Positions 32,904-41,341 of a stretch of DNA of 64,000 bases are shown one piece after another; the stretch's first letter is position 1; the number at the start of each line of letters is the position of its first letter. The stretch is from Ochrobactrum sp. Q0168 (GTDB lineage Bacteria > Pseudomonadota > Alphaproteobacteria > Rhizobiales > Rhizobiaceae): NCBI RefSeq assembly GCF_016427605.1, contig NZ_JAELXQ010000010.1, positions 59,525 to 123,524 on the forward strand, given 5' to 3'. The notes under the pieces are model-generated. The model was not told where the DNA came from and ran no database searches. It worked only from the letters and a program-made list of their open reading frames with translations. A program made the translations under genes and the position numbers.

Positions 32904-33584
32904 TCATGCAGCGGCGTAGGCCTTAGAACGCGCCTCGTTTCGTAACGCAGGCAGCAGGGCATGCAGGTTTCGCGTCACATCGTGGAAGTTGCCATAGGCC
33001 ATGAAGGGGATATTCCGGTTATGGCAATGTTCCGCCAGCGCTTTTTTGGCAAAGATGAGTTCTGGCCGATCGGACACGCAGAAGTCCGACCGGCCATCGC
33101 CAACATAGACGCGAGGGACGGCAACATCGAGAACTCTGCATTTGCAGACGCCTGATGCTACCCGACATCCATTGTCGGCGTAAGGCGAGATGAGCGCGTA
33201 AGTTACGTGCCGGGCATTTTCTGTCATGAGCAGGCGATTGGCGACCACCGGCAGGGTATCGAGGCCAAACCGTGCGAGAACGCGCCTGATAAAATAATCC
33301 ACACCATCGCTGACAATAGTGACCGGCAGCCCTTCCGACCGGCAGAAAGCAACGAATGAAGCGAAACCGGGATCGATTTCGATTTCGTCCAGCACCTTAT
33401 CGAGTTCGTCGAAGCGCGCTTGGAGCAAGGCAATCTGTTGACGCATGCAGGTACGGGCGTCGATATCGCCCGCGACCCATTGCGCCTCAATGTCTTCCCA
33501 TAATGGATCGGCAAGCCGTGACAAAACATAATCGGTTGTGTCCTGCACCGAGATCGTTCCGTCAAAGTCACAATATATTTGCAT
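32904..33584 (-). CDS. HAD-IB phosphatase (MtnX/phosphoserine phosphatase-like)
   Basis: This 226-residue cytoplasmic protein has the HAD motifs IYCDFDGTIS (DxDGT), IVSDGVDYFI (motif II) and VYVGDGRSDFC (motif IV). The pattern matches the MtnX-like HAD-IB group (2-hydroxy-3-keto-5-methylthiopentenyl phosphatase relatives), which remove phosphate from small metabolites. The methionine-salvage genes are absent, so a different substrate is likely. It may provide the dephosphorylated precursor for the aminotransferase whose gene follows 99 bp later. The ATG at 33584 is preceded by AGGG; a GTG just before it is an alternative. A direct repeat at 33645-33666 may control it. Confidence 0.8.
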   Translation of the reverse strand: MQIYCDFDGTISVQDTTDYVLSRLADPLWEDIEAQWVAGDIDARTCMRQQIALLQARFDELDKVLDEIEIDPGFASFVAFCRSEGLPVTIVSDGVDYFIRRVLARFGLDTLPVVANRLLMTENARHVTYALISPYADNGCRVASGVCKCRVLDVAVPRVYVGDGRSDFCVSDRPELIFAKKALAEHCHNRNIPFMAYGNFHDVTRNLHALLPALRNEARSKAYAAA

Positions 33585-33644
33585 CACATCAGCCCTTGCT
33601 CATTGGCCGGGTTTCTAGCAGCCGTAACTGAGGCGATGCTGATG

Positions 33645-33666
33645 GGAAAATGAAGCGAAACTGAAA
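33645..33666 (-). promoter_or_regulatory. Tandem direct repeat, possible response-regulator site
   Basis: On the minus strand, TTTCAGTTTCG and CTTCATTTTCC are adjacent 11-mers that match at 8 of 11 positions. An 11-bp period is typical of OmpR/PhoB-family response regulators. The site lies about 60 bp before the HAD phosphatase gene and 43 bp after the sensor kinase stop, so it may mark the regulated promoter of the 28532-33584 block. Confidence 0.45.
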
Positions 33667-33709
33667 TCGCGCCCGTTTTAATAAGGTTTCTGTCTTTTTT
33701 GTAATAATC

Positions 33710-35110
33710 TTAGCGGCGTATTGATATTGCCGCAGCCTTGCGGACTCCCACATTGACGCGCAAACCCTTGCCATTTTCTGGCACATCCAGCGAGACTTTC
33801 ACCGAGAGCCGTGTGGCAACATCTGCCACAATGGCAAGGCCCAGCCCCGTTCCATCCTCCTGCGGCGAGCCGACACGATAGAACCGCTGGAAGACAGCCT
33901 CGCGTTGCTCGGACGGAATGCCCGGCCCTGTATCGCAGACCATCAACAGCCATTCCGTGTTGCCTGCATCGTGAAGCGAAACATGGATAGCGCCTTCTTC
34001 CGGCGTGTACTTGATCGCATTTTCGATGAGATTTTCAATCAGCACGCGCAACAGAGGTTCGTCGGTATCGACCCACGCGCCTTCAACGCCGTCCAAAGTG
34101 ATATCCAGCCGTTTCCGTCGGATGACCGGAGCCAGTTCGGCCAATACAGACGCCGCCATATCATAGAGATTGAACCGACTGAACTGGACTTCTTGATGAC
34201 TGACACGACCAGCCTGCAAGAGCTGTTCGATCAACCGCAATGCCTTCTCATTGCTTTGCACAAGACTGCCAACAATCGCCTTGCGCTCAGCTTCGCTGTC
34301 CGATTGCTGCAAAATTTGCAGCAGGAGTTTCAAACCTGCATGGGGTGTGCGCAGCTGATGTGCGGCATGATCGGCGAATCGTCGTTCAGCAGTCAACGAA
34401 CGGTCGAGTTTACTCATCAGCTGATTGACGGAGCGCCCGAGGGGTGCAAGGTCTCGCGGCAAACCATCCGTCGGAATAAACGAAAGATCATCCGATGAAC
34501 GACTGCGTATCTGATTGATAAGTCCATGAATTGTGCGCAGACCCCGGCCTATCCCAAGCCATAGCAGAAGTCCAATCAGGGGAATAAGAATAAGCAGCGG
34601 AATGACCAGATTGAGCAGAATGTTGGAAACCAGCGTATTGCGCAGTTCGGTTTTTTCACCGACTTCAACGGCGAACCGGTTGCCCGGTATCTGAAGCGTA
34701 TAGGTTCGCCAGCGTTCCCCGTCATAGATCACATCGGACAGCCCATTTTCCGAAATAGGCTGTTCGGGACGAAAGGCAGTTGTCGAATAGACAGCCACCG
34801 CGCCGTTTTTCCAGACACGGAACATATGAGCATCGGCATAATCGTCGACATCTTCGTTCAATGCCAGCTGGTTCCCCATGGCAAAGTCGAGATCCTTGAA
34901 CTGTCGCGCTTCACTAAAACTGCGTTTTTCAACGGGCTTTTGCAGCAAGTTCCAGAGCACATTGGCGTCGTTGATGAGCTGGGCATCATAGATATGATTG
35001 ATTTCACGCAGCGCGCTTTGAAACGCGAAAACGCCGATGATAACCAATGCGATAAGAATGGTTGGAGCAACACGAATGAAAAGGCTCCACGTCAGCGTGG
35101 GCTGTTTCAT
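33710..35110 (-). CDS. Sensor histidine kinase, QseC/PmrB type
   Basis: This 466-residue membrane kinase has two membrane helices (about 11-30 and 165-188) flanking a periplasmic sensor of about 130 residues, a HAMP-like linker (DLAPLGRSVNQLMSKLDRS), an H-box ADHAAHQLRTPHAGLK with H251, an N-box ENLIENAIKYTPEEG, a G1 box DTGPGIP and GTGLGLAI. This is the QseC/TctE/PmrB subgroup. The signal is unknown, although relatives sense metals, organic acids or cationic peptides. The start overlaps the response regulator stop (ATGA at 35107). It lies directly ahead of the aminotransferase-acyltransferase block on the same strand and is its likely regulator. Confidence 0.88.
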   Translation of the reverse strand: MKQPTLTWSLFIRVAPTILIALVIIGVFAFQSALREINHIYDAQLINDANVLWNLLQKPVEKRSFSEARQFKDLDFAMGNQLALNEDVDDYADAHMFRVWKNGAVAVYSTTAFRPEQPISENGLSDVIYDGERWRTYTLQIPGNRFAVEVGEKTELRNTLVSNILLNLVIPLLILIPLIGLLLWLGIGRGLRTIHGLINQIRSRSSDDLSFIPTDGLPRDLAPLGRSVNQLMSKLDRSLTAERRFADHAAHQLRTPHAGLKLLLQILQQSDSEAERKAIVGSLVQSNEKALRLIEQLLQAGRVSHQEVQFSRFNLYDMAASVLAELAPVIRRKRLDITLDGVEGAWVDTDEPLLRVLIENLIENAIKYTPEEGAIHVSLHDAGNTEWLLMVCDTGPGIPSEQREAVFQRFYRVGSPQEDGTGLGLAIVADVATRLSVKVSLDVPENGKGLRVNVGVRKAAAISIRR

Positions 35111-35763
35111 CGTTCGACCATATAACCGACCCCGCGCATGGAGGTGATGAAATCCGCCCCCAGTTTCTTGCGAAGATTGTAGATGATCACCTCGGTGGTG
35201 TTGCTTTCAATGGCGCTTTCTGGGCTGTACAGTGCATATTCGATATCGCGCTTTGTGACGTATTTGCCAGCGCGTTCCATCAACAGCTTCAACAGCTGAA
35301 ATTCTTTCGCCGTGACGGGAATTGGTCCATCGCTTCCGCGAACAACCATGGCTGCCGGATCGACCTCAATCGGACCACTTCTCAAGATACTTTCGGCACG
35401 CCCCTCACGCCGCCGCAATACAGCACGCAGGCGCGCCAGCAATTCTTCCAGATCAAAAGGTTTGGTGAGATAATCATCGGCACCGCTATCCAGTCCCTCA
35501 ACCCGCTGCTGCGGCAGATCCCGTGCCGTCAGCAGCAGGATCGGTATACTATTGCCGGATTGCCGGGCTCGGCGCAACACCTCGATCCCGCTCAGTTTCG
35601 GCAAATTTACATCCAGCACCACAATACTATAGGAGAGCGTCGCTAGCGCTTCGACTGCAGCCTCGCCATCCTGAACCCAATCAACGCCATAAGCGTGCTT
35701 CTCAAGCGCCTGAGAGAGAGAACGCCCTAAAATAATATCATCTTCAACAAGTAAGACGCGCAA
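35107..35763 (-). CDS. OmpR-family response regulator, QseB/PmrA type
   Basis: This 218-residue protein has an N-terminal receiver domain (VLLVEDD, phosphoacceptor D51 in VVLDVNLP, conserved Lys in LTKPFDLEEL) and a C-terminal winged helix (LTAKEFQLL-like VTAKEFQLLKLLMERAG ... EVIIYNLRKKLG). The start at 35763 is TTG, chosen because GAAGG lies about 9 nt upstream and the protein then begins MRVLLVEDD as the family does; a TTG at 35778 would add five residues. It is partner to the kinase that overlaps its stop. The tandem repeat at 33645-33666 is a candidate binding site. Confidence 0.86.
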   Translation of the reverse strand: MRVLLVEDDIILGRSLSQALEKHAYGVDWVQDGEAAVEALATLSYSIVVLDVNLPKLSGIEVLRRARQSGNSIPILLLTARDLPQQRVEGLDSGADDYLTKPFDLEELLARLRAVLRRREGRAESILRSGPIEVDPAAMVVRGSDGPIPVTAKEFQLLKLLMERAGKYVTKRDIEYALYSPESAIESNTTEVIIYNLRKKLGADFITSMRGVGYMVER

Positions 35764-35853
35764 TAATTTAACCTTCAACCGTAAAGAATGTATACTCTTA
35801 GCTCGGTCATTCTGGCAAATTTACGACAGTCATTATATCAATTCGCAGCCTTC

Positions 35854-36840
35854 TTATGCTGTCTCAATAACGCGAATGCGCTGCCCCCCGCCAATATCGA
35901 TGAACTGCGTGGGCGGCGGTATCTGGTGCACATCATGCCCACCAAACCCCTGCGGATAGAAAGCATAGCCTTCCGGCGCCGGCGGCGCTGCCCTGTCGTC
36001 GAGCAGACGCCCACCGGTGAGTTCGATCATCGGATCGGGAATAGCAGAGATCAATCGCCTCGTGTAGGGGTGTGTCGGGTTGGAGAAAATCCGGTCCCAT
36101 GGCCCGCTTTCGACGATCTGGCCGAAATACATCACCGCCACGCGATCGCTCATATGTTCTACAACGCTCAGATCATGACTGATCATGATATAGGATAGGC
36201 CGAGCCTTTCCTTCAGCTCCAGCAGCAGGTTGATAATCTGCGCGCGAATGGAGACATCGAGCGCCGAAACAGGTTCGTCGAGGACAATCACCTTTGGGTT
36301 GAGCAAGAGCGCCCGCGCAATACCAATGCGCTGGCGCTGCCCGCCAGAAAACTCATGCGGAAAACGTTTCGCATGCTCAGGCTTCAGACCCACAAGACGC
36401 AAAATCTCTTCTACCCGTGCGTCCACCTCGCTGCGCGATGCCACCCCATGCAGCCGCAAAGGTGCAGCAAGGGACGTATACACCGTCTGGCGCGGATTGA
36501 GCGAAGCGAAAGGATCCTGAAACACCATTTGCGCCATCTGCGCACGTTCAAGCCGTGATGGTTCATTCCTGCCGGTGATCGGGCGGCCTTCAAAGTAGAT
36601 CTCACCGCTTGTCGGTTTCTGTAATCCCACAATGGAAAGCGCGAGGGTTGATTTACCACAGCCGGACTCCCCCACAATCGACAGGCACTCGCCCTTGTTC
36701 AGTGTCAGGCTGAGGTTATTCACCGCACGAAGCAATTGTCTGGAACGGCTGAATATTCCACCGCTGACGGGAAAATAGACGCATAGATCGTCAATGGTGA
36801 CGAGAGCATCGGTCGTTTTCGTTGAACGCATATCATTCAT
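35854..36840 (-). CDS. Peptide/nickel-type ABC ATPase, DppF-like
   Basis: This 328-residue ATPase has Walker [10 protein letters not shown], the Q-loop VFQDPFASLNPRQTV, signature [15 protein letters not shown], Walker [13 protein letters not shown] and MISHDLSVVEHM. It pairs with the DppD-like gene that overlaps it by 8 bp upstream. The C-terminal tail is unusual: after the oligopeptide-domain start (HPYTRRLISAIP) the Cys motif seen in most OppD/DppD/DppF proteins is absent, and the chain ends in a Gly/His/Pro-rich tail (EGYAFYPQGFGGHDVHQIPP). It is the last gene of the minus-strand operon beginning at 42973. Confidence 0.88.
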   Translation of the reverse strand: MNDMRSTKTTDALVTIDDLCVYFPVSGGIFSRSRQLLRAVNNLSLTLNKGECLSIVGESGCGKSTLALSIVGLQKPTSGEIYFEGRPITGRNEPSRLERAQMAQMVFQDPFASLNPRQTVYTSLAAPLRLHGVASRSEVDARVEEILRLVGLKPEHAKRFPHEFSGGQRQRIGIARALLLNPKVIVLDEPVSALDVSIRAQIINLLLELKERLGLSYIMISHDLSVVEHMSDRVAVMYFGQIVESGPWDRIFSNPTHPYTRRLISAIPDPMIELTGGRLLDDRAAPPAPEGYAFYPQGFGGHDVHQIPPPTQFIDIGGGQRIRVIETA

Positions 36841-37813
36841 GATGAAAACACCTCACCACGCCCGTATCCTGAAGCGGCGTCCATGCGGGCTTTTCCGCGC
36901 GGCATATCTCGGTTGCGCGCGTGCAACGCGGCTCAAACCGGCAGCCTTTCGGAAAGGCGGAGATGGATGGAACGACGCCTTCGTTTTCCTGTAATCGCCG
37001 TTGTCCTTCCTTCTGACGCGAGCCGAGTTGTGGCAGAGACGCCAGAAGACCGTGCGCATAGGGATGCGACGGATGTCGAAATACCCCCGCCGTTAGTCGC
37101 TCCTCGACCAGATGCCCCGCATACATGACGCCGACACTGCGGCACATTTTGGCAATGACGCCCAGATCATGGCTGATCATCAACACGGACGTGCCCCGCT
37201 CAGCGCAAAGCTCCTGCATCAGACGAAGAATTTCCGCTTGCACGGTCACGTCGAGCGCTGTGGTCGGTTCGTCGGCAATCAAAAGATCGGGATCGCAAGC
37301 CAGCGCAATCGCAATCATCACGCGCTGGCGCATACCGCCTGACATCTGATGGGGATAATTCCTAACCCGTCGATCGGGAGCCGGAACCTGCACGTTTGCA
37401 AGCGCTTCAACAGCCTTGCGTTCGGCCTCATGCCATGTCGCACCCTGATGCAGCACAAACATTTCCGCTATCTGCCGTCCAACAGGTGACAAGGGATTGA
37501 GCGCCGTCATCGGTTCCTGGAAAATCATGGCTATGCGATTGCCACGCAGCTTGCGCATTTCACGCGAGGACAGGGTGGCCAGATTCTGCCCCTTAAAGCG
37601 TATGGCACCGCCGGTAATCGCGAGAGGTTTGCGCAGCAAGCCGATCATCGACAATGCTGTTATGCTTTTACCGCAACCGGATTCGCCCACAAGACCGAAG
37701 GTTTCTCCAGCACCTATGGTGAAAGATACGTCTTCCACGACATTGTGCCGGGAAGAGCCGGAAACAATATCGATGCGAAGGTTTTCCACCTCCAAAAGTG
37801 CTTCTTCGGTCAT
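36833..37813 (-). CDS. Peptide/nickel-type ABC ATPase, DppD-like
   Basis: This 326-residue ATPase has [13 protein letters not shown] (Walker A), [12 protein letters not shown], the signature [15 protein letters not shown], Walker [13 protein letters not shown], and a C-terminal [15 protein letters not shown] segment with the cysteines that in DppD/OppD relatives hold an Fe-S cluster. The start at 37813 ([10 protein letters not shown]) overlaps the permease stop in an ATGA; the longer frame to 37924 covers the permease gene and is not used. It works with the DppF-like partner for uptake of a peptide-like substrate. Confidence 0.9.
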   Translation of the reverse strand: MTEEALLEVENLRIDIVSGSSRHNVVEDVSFTIGAGETFGLVGESGCGKSITALSMIGLLRKPLAITGGAIRFKGQNLATLSSREMRKLRGNRIAMIFQEPMTALNPLSPVGRQIAEMFVLHQGATWHEAERKAVEALANVQVPAPDRRVRNYPHQMSGGMRQRVMIAIALACDPDLLIADEPTTALDVTVQAEILRLMQELCAERGTSVLMISHDLGVIAKMCRSVGVMYAGHLVEERLTAGVFRHPSHPYAHGLLASLPQLGSRQKEGQRRLQENEGVVPSISAFPKGCRFEPRCTRATEICRAEKPAWTPLQDTGVVRCFHHE

Positions 37814-38631
37814 ACCTTGCGTGTCCTCATATGCGGGTCGAGCCAGTCGCGCAGCCCGTCGCCAAACAGATTGAGGCCGAGCACGGTGAAGAAAATCGCC
37901 AGACCCGGAAAGATCGCCGCCCATGGCGCGTTGACAATGAGTTCGCGCGCGTCGGTCAGCATATTGCCCCAGCTTGGATCAGGCGGGCTGATACCGAGCC
38001 CAAGATAGGACAGTGCAGCCTCTGCAAGGATGGCGTCGCCCATTCCAAGCGTGCCGATAACGAGGATCGGCCCGATCATATTCGGCACGATCTGCGTGAT
38101 CATGATGCGTACATCGCTGTAGCCAAGCATTTTTGCGGCCTGCACATAGCCCTGCTTCTTGAGCGAAAGCGTTGAGCTGCGGGCAATACGGCACGTCCAG
38201 GACCAGTTCGTCAGGCCAAGCGCCAGTAAGAGACTGGGCAGACCGGGACCGAGAACCGCCATGATAGCCAGCGCAAAGATCAGTGACGGGATTGCCAGCA
38301 TCAGGTTGGTCAGCCCGTTGACGAAATCATCCCACCAGCCGCCAAAATAACCGGCAGATATACCAAAGCCAAGACCGATCACAGTGTTGATGCATTGTGA
38401 GACGACACCGACCGTCAAAGACACCTGCGCGCCATAGAGGATACGCGAATAAACATCACGTCCTTGCGCGTCTGTGCCAAACCAAAACTGTGCGTCGGGC
38501 GGCAGTTCCGCATTCATCAAGTCGGCATCGAGAACCGGATTGTAGTGCGCCAGCAACGGCGCGAAGACTGCTGCTGTCAAAATGATGATGCATACCAGCC
38601 CGCCGAATATGAGATTGAAACGCAGCTTCAT
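37810..38631 (-). CDS. ABC permease, DppC-like
   Basis: This 273-residue permease has five to six membrane helices and the EAA-loop sequence AAKMLGYSDVRIMITQIVPN, as in the DppC/OppC group. The N-terminal FGTDAQGRDVYSRILYGAQ stretch is diagnostic of the DppC side. It overlaps the ATPase gene and follows the DppB-like gene by only four bases. It forms a heterodimeric channel with that partner. Confidence 0.9.
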   Translation of the reverse strand: MKLRFNLIFGGLVCIIILTAAVFAPLLAHYNPVLDADLMNAELPPDAQFWFGTDAQGRDVYSRILYGAQVSLTVGVVSQCINTVIGLGFGISAGYFGGWWDDFVNGLTNLMLAIPSLIFALAIMAVLGPGLPSLLLALGLTNWSWTCRIARSSTLSLKKQGYVQAAKMLGYSDVRIMITQIVPNMIGPILVIGTLGMGDAILAEAALSYLGLGISPPDPSWGNMLTDARELIVNAPWAAIFPGLAIFFTVLGLNLFGDGLRDWLDPHMRTRKV

Positions 38632-38635
38632 GGGC

Positions 38636-39571
38636 TTACTCGTGGCTGATGCGCGGGTCGATGACCGCGTAAAGAATGTCGACGATCGTATTGATAACGA
38701 GAAACCACAAAACGATCACGAGAATTGCACCCTGCACCACCGGAATATCGCGCAGCGAAACGCTGTCGATGAGCAAGGAACCAAGCCCCGGCCAGGAAAA
38801 GAGCTTTTCAACTACCACAGCCTGCCCCATCATCGAGCCGAATTGCAAGCCAATCGTCGTTATGATGAGCACTAACGCGTTGCGCATGACGTGCCATTTC
38901 ACCAGCCTGAAACTGTTCATGCCCTTTGAACGCGCCGTGCGGATAAAATCAGCCCCCATCACTTCCAGCACGGCGGCACGCGTGGTTCGCGCCAGCAAAG
39001 CCAAAGGCGCGACGCCCAAAGTCAGAGCGGGCAGGATGATATTGCGTATGCCGCCGTCGCCATAACCAAAACTGGGCAACCAGCCGAGTGTCAGCGCAAA
39101 CAGATACATCGCCAGCAGGCCGAGCCAGAATTGCGGCATGGAAAGGCCCGACACCGCGCCAATCATTGTCGTGCTATCAAGGATGCTTCCGGGCTTGAGT
39201 GCGGCGAGAAACCCCAGCGGCACACCGATCAAAATCGCAAACCCCATCGCGGCGAAAGCGAGCTTCAATGTCGGCCACATACGCTCCTGAATAAGCGAAA
39301 CAACGGGCTGCCGCGAGCGATAGGACGTGCCGAGATCGAACTGCGCCAATTGCACGAGATAATTGCCAAAACGCACGTGAACTGGTTTGTCGAGACCGAA
39401 TTCCTGCGTGATCTTTTCGACCAGTTTCGGATCGCTCATGCCTTTGCCACTGGCGACGAGGCCGGAAGCGATACTGCCTGGAACAACGCTGAATATGACG
39501 AAGACCAGCAACGACACCGCCAGAACTGTCGGTATCATCTGCAGGACGCGCCGGACAATGAAATAGAGCAC
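38636..39571 (-). CDS. ABC permease, DppB-like
   Basis: This 311-residue permease begins MLYFIVRRVLQMIPTVLAVS, typical of DppB/OppB/GsiC, and includes the EAA loop FIRTARSKGMNSFRLVKWHV and FSWPGLGSLLIDSVSLRD near its end. AGGAGG lies just upstream. An intercistronic hairpin (39623-39646) separates it from the binding-protein gene. Confidence 0.9.
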   Translation of the reverse strand: MLYFIVRRVLQMIPTVLAVSLLVFVIFSVVPGSIASGLVASGKGMSDPKLVEKITQEFGLDKPVHVRFGNYLVQLAQFDLGTSYRSRQPVVSLIQERMWPTLKLAFAAMGFAILIGVPLGFLAALKPGSILDSTTMIGAVSGLSMPQFWLGLLAMYLFALTLGWLPSFGYGDGGIRNIILPALTLGVAPLALLARTTRAAVLEVMGADFIRTARSKGMNSFRLVKWHVMRNALVLIITTIGLQFGSMMGQAVVVEKLFSWPGLGSLLIDSVSLRDIPVVQGAILVIVLWFLVINTIVDILYAVIDPRISHE

Positions 39572-39622
39572 GCAGTCCTCCTTTCGGATCAGCGGCGAAG
39601 CGCTGGAGCAAAGGGGATATGT

Positions 39623-39646
39623 GGTCCGCTCGCGAACGAGCGGACC
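39623..39646 (-). other. Intercistronic hairpin after the binding-protein gene
   Basis: GGTCCGCTCG and CGAGCGGACC form perfect 10-bp arms around CGAA, between the binding-protein stop (39665) and the permease start (39571). There is no T-run. It probably stabilises the upstream message or reduces read-through. Confidence 0.65.
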
Positions 39647-39664
39647 AATCCATCTTAACCGGGG

Positions 39665-41260
39665 TTAGCGACCCGACGGAACCGTGTCGTCCACCCACAG
39701 TTTTTCATAGGACTGAATTGCGATCTCTGCCGCATTTGGCTGCAAGCCATGCAGCCACGGCTGATGCGCCATGACAGCCTTGTTATAGTTGAAGAACCAG
39801 ACCGGCGCTTCATCCTGCAACAGATTGTTGGCCTTCTTCAGAAGCTCATTCTTCTCTTCTTCGGTTTTGGCAGCTTTGGCGGCATCGACAATCTTGTCGA
39901 ATTCTGCATTGGAGAACTTCTGATAATTACACGCCGACTGTGGTGTCGTGGAATAGAAGCACTGCATTGCCGTTAGCGCATCCGGGCCACTTTCCAGTGA
40001 CCACATATAGGCCTGGAAGTTACCGGCAGGAACCACATCGGCCAGAACCGATGCCTCAACTGGCTTTGCCTTCACTTTGATGCCGACTTTTGCCAGCATC
40101 GGAATGATCGCCTGAACGATGGTTAACCCCCAGCTTTCATTCTGCGTTGCAGTCAGCTCGAACTCAAAACCATCGGGATAGCCGGCCTCCGCGAGCAGGG
40201 CCTTGGCTTTTTCAGGGTCATACGGATATGGCTTGGCATCCTTGTCGAATGCAGGTGACGAACTGGGAAGCCAGCTTACCGCACGATAAGCCTTGTCCTT
40301 GACGAGACGCTTGATGATGAGATCGCTATCAATGGCGTAATTGATGGCCTGGCGAACACGCTTGTCCTGAAACGGTTTGAAATCAGGATTGAAGCCGACT
40401 GCACGCGTATAGGCTTCGGCAACCTCCAGCATATTCTTGCCGAGTTCTGGATCTTCGCGATAGGTGCTGTACTGGGCTGGTCCGAGCACCGCCACATCGA
40501 TTTCCTTGTTGCGGAAAGCAACATCACGTGCAGCGGCATCGCCCATGATCATGATGTTGATCTTGTCGGCATAGGGCTTGCCCTTGTCATAGTACTTATC
40601 CCATTTTTCAACCGTCAAGCGCGAGCCAGGCACATATTCGACAAACTTGTAAGGCCCAAGCCCGATTGGGTGACGCTGAAATTCTTCGCTGTCACCCTGT
40701 CCCGCAGGATAGATTGCGGTATTGTTGCGCATGAACTGGAAGCCTGGATCGATCGGCTGCTTGAGCGTAATCTCCAGTGTGTGATCATCGATCTTCTTCA
40801 GCCCGGAAATCTCCTTGGCCTTGCCCTGCGCATAGTCTTCTGCGCCCTTGATTTCCGCAATGTAACGCGCTGGAGGCATGGCCTTTTTCGGGTCCATCAT
40901 CCGGGTATAGCTCCAGATGATATCGTCTGCCGTGAGCGGCTTACCGTCGTGAAAAAATGCATCCTGACGCAACTTATAGGTATAGACGAGCTTGTCGTCC
41001 GAAACACTTACATCTGTCGCCAGCGCCAGAACCGGCTTGTTCAGATCCGCATCCCAGTCATAGAGCGTGCGATGGATGGCCTTGGCGTAGAATTCGTCCT
41101 GCGTTGCAGGCGATGCCTGAATATCCAATGTCGAAAAACTGTCACCATAAGGCGCAACGAAGTTGACGACGCCCCCCGAGCGCAGCGTATCGGAAGCAAA
41201 GGCCGCAGTTCCAGCCATCAATGCGACGGACACCGCCGCAAGCAACGCAAATTTCCTCAT
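39665..41260 (-). CDS. Periplasmic peptide/nickel-type binding protein (SBP_bac_5)
   Basis: This 531-residue protein has a signal peptide (cut after TAAFA, about 22) and the family-5 binding fold with RSGGVVNFVAPYGDSFSTLD, an HDGKPLTADDIIWSYTRMMD segment that marks the family, and FNPDFKPFQDKRVRQAINYAID. It is the ligand-binding subunit for the transporter genes that follow. Neither the usual dipeptide nor nickel determinants can be read. An amidohydrolase gene just upstream suggests the ligand contains an amide or related bond. Confidence 0.88.
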   Translation of the reverse strand: MRKFALLAAVSVALMAGTAAFASDTLRSGGVVNFVAPYGDSFSTLDIQASPATQDEFYAKAIHRTLYDWDADLNKPVLALATDVSVSDDKLVYTYKLRQDAFFHDGKPLTADDIIWSYTRMMDPKKAMPPARYIAEIKGAEDYAQGKAKEISGLKKIDDHTLEITLKQPIDPGFQFMRNNTAIYPAGQGDSEEFQRHPIGLGPYKFVEYVPGSRLTVEKWDKYYDKGKPYADKINIMIMGDAAARDVAFRNKEIDVAVLGPAQYSTYREDPELGKNMLEVAEAYTRAVGFNPDFKPFQDKRVRQAINYAIDSDLIIKRLVKDKAYRAVSWLPSSSPAFDKDAKPYPYDPEKAKALLAEAGYPDGFEFELTATQNESWGLTIVQAIIPMLAKVGIKVKAKPVEASVLADVVPAGNFQAYMWSLESGPDALTAMQCFYSTTPQSACNYQKFSNAEFDKIVDAAKAAKTEEEKNELLKKANNLLQDEAPVWFFNYNKAVMAHQPWLHGLQPNAAEIAIQSYEKLWVDDTVPSGR

Positions 41261-41306
41261 GATCTTCCCCTTTTGATTTTTGTAGATCGGATGAATGAAC
41301 GTATTC

Positions 41307-41334
41307 AGGCAGCGCTGCCGAAGCTTCGCTGCCT
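41307..41334 (-). other. Hairpin between amidohydrolase and binding-protein genes
   Basis: AGGCAGCG and CGCTGCCT arms (8 bp) enclose a 12-base loop, 7 bp after the amidohydrolase stop and 46 bp before the binding-protein start at 41260. It has no T-run, so it is an intercistronic structure of uncertain role. Confidence 0.45.
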
Positions 41335-41341
41335 GTTCTCC

